Made by a program: the position numbers and the translations under genes. A stretch of DNA of 8,338 nt from Acidobacteriaceae bacterium. Its GTDB lineage: Bacteria; Acidobacteriota; Terriglobia; Terriglobales; Acidobacteriaceae. The notes below the pieces were generated by a model. That model did not search any database. It was not told where the DNA came from and saw only the letters and a program-made list of their open reading frames with translations. The stretch covers positions 1-8,338 of the forward strand of contig PMOF01000100.1 of NCBI GenBank assembly GCA_003162495.1, written 5' to 3'. How positions within the stretch are numbered: position 1 is the first letter of the stretch; each line of letters opens with the position of its first letter. Below, one piece after another: positions 1 to 5,817 of the stretch.

Positions 1-833
1 GAATGGCCGCATTCCGGCCCCAGCCGCGAACTACATTCCTGCAGGCCACGCCCATCGACGTTTCCGAACTGTTGCACGAACTGGTCTTCGATCAGATTCC
101 CACCGTGGTGCTCACTTCCGCAACGCTCACCGTGCAAGGCGGCTTTGAGCACATGCGCAAACGCCTCGGCCTCACGGAAGCGCGTGAACTGGTGGTGCCC
201 TCGCATTTTCGCTACGGCGAGCAGACGCTGCTTTACCTGCCGCCCAATATGCCGGATCCTCGCGAACCCGACTTTCCGGAAGCCGCTGCAGAGTGCATCC
301 GGCGCGTGCTTCACATTACGCGCGGGCGCGCGTTCTGCCTTTTCACGAGTTATAGCCAGATGCGCGACCTGTACGAGCGGCTGCTGCCGGTGCTGGATTT
401 TCCGCTGCTGCTGCATGGTACCGCTCCTCGAAAGGCCTTGCTCGAAGAGTTTCGTGCGACGCCCAATGCTGTGTTGTTCGGGACCTCGAGCTTCTGGCAG
501 GGCGTGGACGTGCAAGGCGAGGCGCTGAGCTGCGTCATCATCGACCGCCTGCCGTTTGCCGTGCCCAGCGACCCGGTGGTCGCCGCGCGCATGCGCGCAA
601 TCGAAGAAGCCGGCGGGAAACCGTTCTTCGACTACCAGGTCCCGGCGGCGGTGCTCACGCTCAAGCAGGGATTTGGCCGGCTGATCCGCTCGCTCGAAGA
701 TCGCGGCGTGCTGGTGTTGCTGGACCCGCGCATCCGCAGGCAGAGATATGGGCAGACGTTTCTCGCCAGCCTGCCGCCCTATCGCATGACGGAGACGATT
801 ACCGATGTGGAGAGGTTTTTTGAGAAGGACTGA
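1..833 (+). CDS. DinG/YoaA-type ATP-dependent helicase, C-terminal part (5' end outside window)
   Basis: This is the second RecA-like motor domain of an XPD/DinG-type superfamily 2 helicase, an enzyme that unwinds DNA using ATP during repair or replication restart. The first in-window ATG is at 3, but the frame is open to the left edge and the Walker A and DEAH-type motifs are missing, so the true start lies upstream. Counting from that ATG, a VVLTSATLT motif sits at residues 35-43, a motif IV-like segment (RAFCLFTSYSQ) at about 108-118, motif V (FGTSSFWQGVD) at 159-169, and motif VI (QGFGRLIRS) at 222-230, whose arginines are the usual arginine-finger residues. The stretch after motif V (IDRLPFAVPSDP) is typical of the DinG/YoaA family. 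An iron-sulphur cluster domain, if present, would be upstream and cannot be judged. The gene ends at TGA 831-833, convergent with mazF. The family call is firm; the choice between DinG and YoaA is not. Confidence 0.9.
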   Translation, partial: MAAFRPQPRTTFLQATPIDVSELLHELVFDQIPTVVLTSATLTVQGGFEHMRKRLGLTEARELVVPSHFRYGEQTLLYLPPNMPDPREPDFPEAAAECIRRVLHITRGRAFCLFTSYSQMRDLYERLLPVLDFPLLLHGTAPRKALLEEFRATPNAVLFGTSSFWQGVDVQGEALSCVIIDRLPFAVPSDPVVAARMRAIEEAGGKPFFDYQVPAAVLTLKQGFGRLIRSLEDRGVLVLLDPRIRRQRYGQTFLASLPPYRMTETITDVERFFEKD

Positions 834-841
834 ACCGCGTG

Positions 842-893
842 ATGGTCCCTCGCAGAAAATGTCCGCCTGGCAACAGAGACTTCTTCGGACCAT
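842..893. other. weak inverted repeat between convergent helicase and mazF genes
   Basis: ATGGTCC at 842-848 is the exact reverse complement of GGACCAT at 887-893, leaving a 38-base loop. It lies in the 61-base gap between the ends of two converging genes, where a bidirectional terminator would be expected. The stem is short, the loop is long and there is no clear run of T on either side, so a terminator role is only a guess. Confidence 0.2.
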
Positions 894-894
894 T

Positions 895-1245
895 TCACTT
901 TCGGGTTGGGATTTGCAGCAGAACCGCGATGTACTGACGAACTTTCGACATCATGGACGCCGGAGCCTTTGAATGGAATTCAGCCCCGCGGCCCGACCAA
1001 TCCATGCTCTTCAATTGATCGACAAGCACGGCCCCTTCAACACCCCCAACGGTGATCGGCAAAGTAAATGGGTAAGGCTTCACCTTGCTGGTCAGTGGAC
1101 AAACTACCGCCAATCCACTCGCCCGGTTGTAACGCAGGTCGGTCAAGATCAATGCAGGCCTGCGTTTTGCCTGTTCCCGGCCAACCTGCGGATCGAAATC
1201 CATGAAAACGATGTCTCCGGCGTCGGGAACGTACGGGGTCACCAT
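895..1245 (-). CDS. mazF: MazF/PemK-family mRNA interferase toxin
   Basis: A 116-residue endoribonuclease toxin that cuts single-stranded mRNA at short specific sequences and is held inactive by MazE. The sequence tracks E. coli MazF (111 residues) closely: YVPDAGDIVFMDFDP at residues 5-19, KRRPALIL at 27-34 with the conserved catalytic Arg29, PLTS at 50-53 with Thr52, and the VDQLKSMDW element in the middle of the protein. R29 and T52 fall at the same positions as the known E. coli active-site residues, and the length is normal, so the toxin looks intact. The ATG at 1243-1245 overlaps the end of mazE by 7 bases (ATGGTGA on the coding strand), implying translational coupling. A purine-rich GGGAAGGGAAA (complement of 1253-1263) inside mazE could serve as its ribosome site. 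The cleavage sequence cannot be read from the protein. Confidence 0.95.
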   Translation of the reverse strand: MVTPYVPDAGDIVFMDFDPQVGREQAKRRPALILTDLRYNRASGLAVVCPLTSKVKPYPFTLPITVGGVEGAVLVDQLKSMDWSGRGAEFHSKAPASMMSKVRQYIAVLLQIPTRK

Positions 1246-1487
1246 TCGACGATTTCCCTTCCCGTCTCCGTCCCAACCGATACTTCTGCATATCGATTCT
1301 CAGGGGTGATCTGGGCCACCATTTGAGCCAGGGTCGGCACCGTGCCAACCCGCTGCAACTGCACAATCCCATCGGCGCTGACAGCAATCTCCAGCGAGTC
1401 CCCGACCTCAAAGTGAGCGTCCTCCGCCACTGGCTTCGGAATCCTCACCGCCAGACTATTTCCCCATTTCAGCACTTGTGCCTGCAT
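1239..1487 (-). CDS. mazE: MazE-family antitoxin (AbrB/SpoVT-like DNA-binding fold)
   Basis: An 82-residue antitoxin, the same length as E. coli MazE. The N-terminal half (VLKWGNSLAVRIPKPVAEDA, residues 5-24) is the swapped-hairpin AbrB DNA-binding motif that represses the operon. The C-terminal tail (TLAQMVAQITPEN, followed by an acidic stretch ending in EW) matches the segment of MazE that wraps around MazF and blocks its active site. It binds its partner directly and is expected to be protease-labile, so loss of synthesis would free the toxin. The ATG at 1485-1487 is preceded by AGGAG (complement of 1493-1497) at a 5-base distance, which fixes the start. It is the first gene of a two-gene minus-strand operon with mazF. 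Confidence 0.95.
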   Translation of the reverse strand: MQAQVLKWGNSLAVRIPKPVAEDAHFEVGDSLEIAVSADGIVQLQRVGTVPTLAQMVAQITPENRYAEVSVGTETGREIVEW

Positions 1488-1492
1488 GTCAG

Positions 1493-1533
1493 CTCCTGTA
1501 TCTACATTGTATCATCGCCGCGGGATTGAGAAA
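1493..1533 (-). promoter_or_regulatory. mazEF promoter, ribosome site and candidate operator
   Basis: On the minus strand an extended -10 element TGATACAAT (complement of 1506-1514) differs from TGnTATAAT at one place. The -35 region at about 1528-1533 (TTTCTC) is poor, as is common when the TG extension is present. Predicted transcription start is near 1499, giving a very short leader that includes AGGAG at 1493-1497. TGTATC occurs twice on the plus strand, at 1497-1502 and 1508-1513, 11 bp apart, and TACATTGTA at 1503-1511 is a small palindrome over the -10 box. Repeats one helical turn apart over a promoter fit an operator for the MazE-MazF complex. This is inferred from position only. Confidence 0.5.
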
Positions 1534-1598
1534 TTTGTACTGAGCCGATTTGGAAATATCCTTTGAAGGCTGAACCCTCATTCTCTAGCAACTGGACG

Positions 1599-1630
1599 CA
1601 TAATGATTTAACAGCTTGTTTGGTCTGGGG
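1599..1630 (+). promoter_or_regulatory. possible promoter and ribosome site of the AlbA_2 gene
   Basis: CATAAT at 1599-1604 matches the -10 consensus at five of six positions and lies 35 bases before the ATG. No good -35 box is present at normal spacing. GGGG at 1627-1630 is 9 bases from the start codon and may be the ribosome site; a second purine run, GGAG at 1636-1639, is too close to use. The 152-base gap 1488-1639 thus appears to carry two divergent promoters. Weak evidence. Confidence 0.25.
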
Positions 1631-1639
1631 TAGACGGAG

Positions 1640-2317
1640 ATGCCGCTGAACGAAACGGATATGTTAAGGCTCCTTCACTCGACGGAACACTCATTCGTCG
1701 AACGAAAGACAATTGGAGATATGAACGATTGCGTCAAGACAGTAGTCGCGTTCGCAAACACATTGTCGAACGACCAAGAGGGCGTTCTGTTCGTTGGGGC
1801 TACTGATGCCGGCGAAATCGGGTCTCATAGTTCGAGTCTCGACAGCCTCCAAAAGACTCTCTCCAAGAAGATGCAGAGCATCTATCCGGCTATCTATTAC
1901 ACGACCAAGACAGTCGAGGAAAATGGGAAGGAATGTTTGGCGCTCATCGTCCCTGGAAGCCCTTCGCGACCTCACTTTGCAGGGCCGCTTTTCGTTCGGG
2001 ACGGGTCAAGAACGGTTGTGGCAACCTCTGAGAGGTATGAATCTTTGCTCGCAGCGCGAACTGGGAAGACTTATGAACTCCAGAGATGGGAAGGGAAGCA
2101 AATTACTCTTCGCATCTTCAGCCGCCAGAGTGGTATGGCTTACGTGATAAATCAAAATACCCAGGAGGCACGCGTAATTGTTGCAAATCAGTTCTACGCT
2201 ACCGTCTTCTACAACAACCGCAAGCATTCATATCCGTTAAACAGGATTGAGATTTCATACGACGATGTTGCAGATCGACTCGAGTTACAAGTGGATGGTC
2301 TGCCTACCCAAAATTAG
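1640..2317 (+). CDS. short Schlafen-type AlbA_2 domain protein
   Basis: A 225-residue protein whose first 145 residues look like the AlbA_2 (Schlafen-type, divergent AAA_4) domain. The landmarks are the E-R-K triplet at 21-23, a helix leading to AFANT at 37-41, the strand-turn VLFVGATDAGEIG at 49-61, PHF at 111-113 and LFVRDGSRT at 117-125. Bacterial AlbA_2 proteins are often longer, with a C-terminal helix-turn-helix, and act as regulators, putative nucleic-acid-binding proteins or parts of defence modules. Here the rest (about 147-225) is instead a beta-rich segment that I cannot assign. The usual GG before the conserved strand is replaced by NDQEG (44-48). The DNA is visibly less G+C-rich than its neighbours, which suggests later acquisition. 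The start at 1640 is likely but ATG 1661 (Met8) is possible. The gene is divergent from mazEF and 43 bases upstream of pncA. The domain call is fairly secure; the function is unknown. Confidence 0.75.
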   Translation: MPLNETDMLRLLHSTEHSFVERKTIGDMNDCVKTVVAFANTLSNDQEGVLFVGATDAGEIGSHSSSLDSLQKTLSKKMQSIYPAIYYTTKTVEENGKECLALIVPGSPSRPHFAGPLFVRDGSRTVVATSERYESLLAARTGKTYELQRWEGKQITLRIFSRQSGMAYVINQNTQEARVIVANQFYATVFYNNRKHSYPLNRIEISYDDVADRLELQVDGLPTQN

Positions 2318-2360
2318 GAGAGCGCAAATCAGCAAATCCAAGGCTGCTTGAAGATTACGA

Positions 2361-3005
2361 ATGACACCGAAGAATATCACCGCGCAAGATGTCCTACTGG
2401 TCATCGACGTTCAGAACGATTTCTGTCCGGGGGGCGCTCTGGACGTGGCGGGAGGAGATGCCGTCATTGCGGTGATTCAGCAGGTTGCACCCAGATTCGA
2501 GCACTTTATTCTCACCCAGGATTGGCACCCGGCGGGCCACTCTTCTTTCGCGTCAAGTCACGCAGGGAAAAAGCCGTACGAGCAGATCGAACTGAGTTAC
2601 GGGATGCAGACGCTCTGGCCCGATCACTGCGTGCAGGGCACCAAGGGCGCGGAATTTCATCCGGCGCTCGATTTGCCGCAGGCGGAGATGGTGGTGCGCA
2701 AAGGCGCGCGGCCGCAAATCGATTCCTATTCCGCGTTTTTTGAGAACGACCGCACCACGCCCACCGGGCTGGGCGATTATTTGCGCGATCGCAATTTCAC
2801 CCGCGTTTTTCTGGCCGGGCTGGCCTACGACTATTGCGTCGGCTATTCGGCCCTCGATGCGCGGCGTTTGGGCTTGCAGGCGATTATTTTGCGCGATGCG
2901 TGCCGGGCCATCGACTTGAACGGATCGGTGGCAAAAATTGAAGCGGAGTTTGCCGAGGCCGGGGTCACGGTGATGGAGAGTGCAGACCTTTTCGGCCCTA
3001 GCTGA
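2361..3005 (+). CDS. pncA: nicotinamidase / pyrazinamidase (isochorismatase-like hydrolase)
   Basis: A 214-residue cytoplasmic amidase that hydrolyses nicotinamide to nicotinate and ammonia, feeding the Preiss-Handler route for NAD recycling. The cysteine-hydrolase triad is complete: Asp16 in VIDVQNDF, Lys114 in VRKG and Cys159 in LAYDYCVG. The metal-site residues of the PncA family are also present: Asp54, His56 and His60 in QDWHPAGHSSF, and His89 in WPDHCVQG. PGGAL at 23-27 is another family signature. These features separate it from generic isochorismatases. Length is normal (E. coli PncA is about 213). The ATG at 2361 has only a weak GAAGA (2350-2354) in front. The gene follows the AlbA_2 gene by 43 bases and could be read from its transcript, though the two have no evident functional link. 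Confidence 0.93.
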   Translation: MTPKNITAQDVLLVIDVQNDFCPGGALDVAGGDAVIAVIQQVAPRFEHFILTQDWHPAGHSSFASSHAGKKPYEQIELSYGMQTLWPDHCVQGTKGAEFHPALDLPQAEMVVRKGARPQIDSYSAFFENDRTTPTGLGDYLRDRNFTRVFLAGLAYDYCVGYSALDARRLGLQAIILRDACRAIDLNGSVAKIEAEFAEAGVTVMESADLFGPS

Positions 3006-3015
3006 GTCGGATAGG

Positions 3016-3021
3016 TAGAAT
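3016..3021 (+). promoter_or_regulatory. possible -10 element before the small membrane gene
   Basis: TAGAAT matches TATAAT at five of six positions and lies 39 bases before ATG 3061. The same hexamer is found at 3366-3371, 42 bases before the queD start. Neither has a convincing -35 box, so each is only a candidate; the similar placement is mild support. Confidence 0.25.
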
Positions 3022-3060
3022 CGCATCAGGCTCGGCGGTGTCTCCCCGCGCCCTCATTTT

Positions 3061-3324
3061 ATGTCGCGCAACTTCTACATTCTGGCCGCTGCGCTGGTGC
3101 TGTTCGCGGCAGTTTCGGCGGGCATGGCCCTGGTGCCTTCGAGCTTCCAGCCGGGATTGCCGACCAACGGATCGCTATGGCGAACTGTGGCGCTGTTCCT
3201 GTTACTGTTCGGGCTGCTTTCGGCGCTGATCGGGGTGATGAGCCACCTGTTCGAGCAGGTGGACCGGCGCAGCGAAGAAGCGCGGCTGGCGGCGCGGAGC
3301 AAGCGCCGGGGTCCCCGTGGATAG
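3061..3324 (+). CDS. small two-helix membrane protein, unknown function
   Basis: An 87-residue protein with two predicted membrane helices, about residues 6-25 and 42-63, joined by a short loop containing PSSFQPGLPTNGS. The tail after residue 64 is polar and strongly basic (RRSEEARLAARSKRR), so by the positive-inside rule both ends should face the cytoplasm. I do not recognise a family. No clear Shine-Dalgarno sequence precedes the ATG, so the start rests on the hydrophobic N-terminus beginning just after it. Its codon pattern (G or C at third positions) fits the surrounding genes, which supports a real gene over a chance frame. The stop codon lies in the loop of a stable hairpin at 3313-3340. 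Confidence 0.6.
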   Translation: MSRNFYILAAALVLFAAVSAGMALVPSSFQPGLPTNGSLWRTVALFLLLFGLLSALIGVMSHLFEQVDRRSEEARLAARSKRRGPRG

Positions 3325-3340
3325 GTCTTCGTCCACGGGG
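3313..3340 (+). terminator. 9-bp perfect hairpin at the end of the small membrane gene
   Basis: CCCCGTGGA (3313-3321) and TCCACGGGG (3332-3340) are exact reverse complements with a 10-base loop. The TAG stop of the upstream gene (3322-3324) is in the loop, so the 5' arm is still coding. The GC-rich stem would be stable in RNA, but the sequence after it has no T run, so this is not a classic intrinsic terminator. It may stabilise the 3' end of the message, or cause a pause before the queD gene. Confidence 0.4.
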
Positions 3341-3365
3341 TGGCAAACGCCGCGGCGAAAAGCAC

Positions 3366-3371
3366 TAGAAT
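3366..3371 (+). promoter_or_regulatory. possible -10 element before queD
   Basis: TAGAAT, five of six matches to TATAAT, 42 bases before the queD ATG and 25 bases after the hairpin ending at 3340. No -35 element is evident. An AGAG at 3401-3404, 9 bases from the start, is the nearest ribosome-site candidate. Confidence 0.25.
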
Positions 3372-3413
3372 TGAATCTGGGACCTTTCCCGCACAGGACA
3401 AGAGCAGACGCCG

Positions 3414-3791
3414 ATGTATGAAGTCACCGTGGAAGCCGGATTCTCCTCCGGCCACTATCTTCGCAACTACAAGGGCAAGTGCGAGAACCCGCACGGGCAC
3501 AACTACAAGGTGCGCGTGACCCTGGCAGGGACGGAGCTGGACGAGGCCGGCCTGCTGCTCGATTTCAAATTGCTCAAGCAGGTGCTGCGCCCGGTGATTG
3601 AACGCATCGACCACCAGATGCTGAATGACCTGGAGCCCTTCAAGGTGCTGAATCCCTCGGCCGAGAACATCGCTAAATATTTTTACGACGAGACCAGGGA
3701 CCAGCTTGCCGCTATGTCGAAAGGGCGCGTGCGCGTGAAGGACTGCACCATCTGGGAGACGGACACGACGACGGCTACTTACTACGAGTGA
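3414..3791 (+). CDS. queD: 6-carboxy-5,6,7,8-tetrahydropterin synthase (QueD/PTPS family)
   Basis: A 125-residue T-fold enzyme of the 6-pyruvoyl-tetrahydropterin synthase family. QueD converts dihydroneopterin triphosphate to 6-carboxytetrahydropterin, the second step toward 7-deazaguanine (queuosine) modification of tRNA. The zinc ligands are His14 (SSGHYL), His27 and His29 (NPHGHNY). Cys23 in the C-x3-HGH arrangement is the catalytic cysteine typical of QueD; Asp66-His67 (RIDHQML) and Glu115 (IWETD) complete the active site. NPSAENIA at 80-87 matches the family NPTSENIA-type motif. The length agrees with E. coli QueD (about 121). No queC, queE or queF is in the window, so the pathway assignment rests on the protein alone; a related pterin role cannot be excluded. 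It converges on the next gene with only 14 bases between stop codons. Confidence 0.92.
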   Translation: MYEVTVEAGFSSGHYLRNYKGKCENPHGHNYKVRVTLAGTELDEAGLLLDFKLLKQVLRPVIERIDHQMLNDLEPFKVLNPSAENIAKYFYDETRDQLAAMSKGRVRVKDCTIWETDTTTATYYE

Positions 3792-3805
3792 GCGGACGGA
3801 GCGAA

Positions 3806-4453
3806 TCAGTTCATCTGGTTCGATTTCGACTTGAGGTATTTGTCGAAGGGAATCTCGAAATAAAATAGCTCTTTGCCGTCAGCGTCGCGCAGCGCGTGCA
3901 GGTGGAGCTTGGCGCCCTTGAGCGGGTGGTCGAGCTGCGACACGTCATAAAACAGAAAGCCGGCACGGGTGGTATGCGGCTCAACCACCAGGGCCTGGTA
4001 CTCGAAGTTGTCGAAATCCTCCTCGATCTCCTTGTTGCTGGCCTTGGGCTTCAACTTGATGGAGGGTATGGGGCCGGGCATGGGGATTTTGCTGCCCTGG
4101 CGCTCCTTTTGGGTCATCAACCGCTCCACGTCCTCGGGCTCGGCAGCCTGAATCTTCTCACCGGCGGCGGTGATGAAAAGAATGCGCGCATCGCGCAGGG
4201 AGACGGGGTGGTCGCCGTTGTTGGTGACGATAAGACGCACCGGCATGACGCCGTGGCTCAGGTAATCGACGTGGAAGATGGCTTCCTTTTCGCGCGTGTC
4301 GTAGGGTTCGGCGGCAATGGCCAACTTCTCATCGTCATGCACCTCAACCGCTGCGAACGACGTGGCCGGCTGCACAGGCGGCGCATGTTCGCTGGCCACG
4401 GCAGGCAGCGACAGCCAGATCGCAAGCAGCGGAAGCACCCGGAAGACCCTCAT
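3806..4453 (-). CDS. exported protein of unknown function
   Basis: A 215-residue protein beginning with a typical signal peptide: MRVFR, a hydrophobic core (VLPLLAIWLSLPA) and an Ala-Val-Ala site at residues 18-20, so it is probably exported to the periplasm. There is no lipobox cysteine. The mature part contains a beta-rich stretch (VRLIVTNNGDHPVSLRDARI) resembling immunoglobulin-like domains that carry a conserved NNGDxPV-type turn, then a proline- and lysine-rich linker (PMPGPIPSIKLKPK) and further strands. I do not recognise a specific family. The frame can be extended upstream to a GTG at 4507, but that adds 18 residues ahead of the signal peptide, so ATG 4453 is preferred. No Shine-Dalgarno is visible; a -10-like element just upstream would give an almost leaderless message. 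The gene is divergent from waaA. Confidence 0.75.
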   Translation of the reverse strand: MRVFRVLPLLAIWLSLPAVASEHAPPVQPATSFAAVEVHDDEKLAIAAEPYDTREKEAIFHVDYLSHGVMPVRLIVTNNGDHPVSLRDARILFITAAGEKIQAAEPEDVERLMTQKERQGSKIPMPGPIPSIKLKPKASNKEIEEDFDNFEYQALVVEPHTTRAGFLFYDVSQLDHPLKGAKLHLHALRDADGKELFYFEIPFDKYLKSKSNQMN

Positions 4454-4461
4454 CGTGCTCG

Positions 4462-4470
4462 ACTGTATCA
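4462..4470 (-). promoter_or_regulatory. extended -10 element for the exported-protein gene
   Basis: TGATACAGT on the minus strand fits TGnTATAAT with two mismatches and nearly repeats the mazE element TGATACAAT. Its hexamer ends at 4462, so transcription would begin near 4455, only about 2 bases from the ATG at 4453. On the plus strand the same bases read TATCAT (4466-4471), which could act as a -10 for waaA. Both readings are tentative. Confidence 0.35.
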
Positions 4471-4509
4471 TTTGAGGGTTAGACCGGGGGATGGCAATTT
4501 CCGTCACGC

Positions 4510-5817
4510 ATGATTCTCTTTTTCTATAACCTGGCCTTGTTGACCGCTCTGCTTGCGGGAGCGCCGTGGTGGCTGTGGCAGATGGCCACTACGCAAAAAT
4601 ACCGCGAAGGGCTGGGCGCGCGGCTGGGGAGAGTGCCGGCTGAGCTGGCGACTTTAGGCCGGGAGCGCCCGTTGATCTGGCTACATGCCGTGTCGGTGGG
4701 CGAGGTGCTGGCGGCAAGCCGTCTTGTGGACGAGTTGGATGGGGCATTCCCAGGGTTTAAGCTGGTCATCTCGACGACCACCCGAACAGGGCAGCAACTG
4801 GCGCGTGAGCGCTTCGGGCAGAGCCGGGTTTTTTATTGTCCGCTGGACCTGCCCTGGGCGGTTCGGGCTTATTTAAACGCGCTTCAGCCGCGGTTGCTGG
4901 TGCTTGCGGAGACGGAATTCTGGCCCAACCTGCTCAATGGCTGCTTCCGGAGAAGCATCCCGGTGGCGGTGGTGAACGCACGCATCTCCGACCGATCGTG
5001 GCCGCGCTACCGGCTGCTGAGGAAATTGTGGCGGCCGATTCTGGGGCGGCTCAATTGTCTGCTGGCGCAGGGTGAAACCGACGCTGAAAGGTTAAAAGCT
5101 CTGGGCTGCCCGCCGGAGCGGGTTCACGTGGCCGGCAACTTGAAGTTTGACGTGCGCGTTCCGGGAGAGGCCGAGGCTACGTTCCAATTGAAGGCTTTGT
5201 CTTCCGGGCTGCGGCTGATCGTGGCCGGCAGCACGCTGGAGGGAGAAGAGGCAGCACTACTGGACGCGTGGCCGCATTTGCTCGAAGCCAATCCCCAACT
5301 CGCCATGGTGCTTGCGCCACGGCATCCGGAGCGATTTGGGGCGGTGTCGTCGTTGCTGGAGCGGTCTGCTTTCTCCTGGGTCAAGCGGTCGGATTGGCGG
5401 GCGCAACCTAGTGGATCGCTCAAACCGCTGAGGCCCGGCGAAATCGTGCTGCTCGACACCATCGGCGAACTGGCTTCGGTCTACTCGCTGGCGGTCGTGG
5501 CCTTTGTCGGCGGCAGCCTGATTCCAGCCGGCGGGCACAACCCGCTGGAGCCTGCGCAGTTTGGAGTTCCCATCGTCATGGGCCCGCACTCTGCCAACTT
5601 TCGGGCAATTTCTGACAGCCTGGTGGCGCGGGACGCCATCCGGATTGCTACCAAAGAAAATCTGGCCGCGACCTTGATCGATCTGCTGCGGAATCGGGCT
5701 GCCGCCGCGGCGATGGGGGCACGCGCTCATGAAGTTTTTTCAAGCCAGGCGGGCGCGACGGAGCGAACCGTTCGCGCGCTCCGTGTATTGCTCGGCGGCG
5801 AGGAGCAGACGGGTTGA
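4510..5817 (+). CDS. waaA: 3-deoxy-D-manno-octulosonic acid (Kdo) transferase
   Basis: A 435-residue GT30 glycosyltransferase that moves Kdo from CMP-Kdo onto the lipid A precursor at the cytoplasmic face of the inner membrane. Residues 2-24 form an N-terminal membrane anchor (ILFFYNLALLTALLAG). The acceptor-side motif IWLHAVSVGEVLAA (56-69) contains Glu65, which matches the catalytic base described in the family. ETEFWPN (134-140), NARISDRSW, VAGSTLEGEE and LAPRHPERF follow. The donor-side signature GGSLIPAGGHNPLEP is at 334-348. Length agrees with E. coli WaaA (about 425). Whether it adds one, two or more Kdo residues cannot be told. The ATG at 4510 has no strong ribosome site, but the anchor starts immediately after it. 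It begins the LPS-core gene train and overlaps lpxK by 4 bases. Confidence 0.96.
   Translation: MILFFYNLALLTALLAGAPWWLWQMATTQKYREGLGARLGRVPAELATLGRERPLIWLHAVSVGEVLAASRLVDELDGAFPGFKLVISTTTRTGQQLARERFGQSRVFYCPLDLPWAVRAYLNALQPRLLVLAETEFWPNLLNGCFRRSIPVAVVNARISDRSWPRYRLLRKLWRPILGRLNCLLAQGETDAERLKALGCPPERVHVAGNLKFDVRVPGEAEATFQLKALSSGLRLIVAGSTLEGEEAALLDAWPHLLEANPQLAMVLAPRHPERFGAVSSLLERSAFSWVKRSDWRAQPSGSLKPLRPGEIVLLDTIGELASVYSLAVVAFVGGSLIPAGGHNPLEPAQFGVPIVMGPHSANFRAISDSLVARDAIRIATKENLAATLIDLLRNRAAAAAMGARAHEVFSSQAGATERTVRALRVLLGGEEQTG

Noticed and set aside
973..1326. A 117-codon plus-strand frame opposite mazF and mazE
   Set aside because: It is antisense to two clear toxin-antitoxin genes and has no ribosome site or motif; overlap alone does not make it a gene.
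1566..2346. AAGGCTG at 1566-1572 and again at 2340-2346, flanking the AlbA_2 gene like a target-site duplication
   Set aside because: A 7-base match over about 800 bases can arise by chance, the bases on either side do not continue the match, and no terminal inverted repeats or transposase gene are present.
2318..2360. Possible riboswitch or operator in front of pncA
   Set aside because: The gap is only 43 bases, with no stem-loop or palindrome of note and no known NAD-related regulatory motif that I can recognise.
3896..4513. A 205-codon open frame on the plus strand opposite the exported-protein gene
   Set aside because: The minus-strand frame has a signal peptide and ordinary protein composition, while the plus frame is a low-complexity Gly/Leu/Val/Arg product typical of the antisense of a GC-rich gene. 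It also runs into the waaA start.
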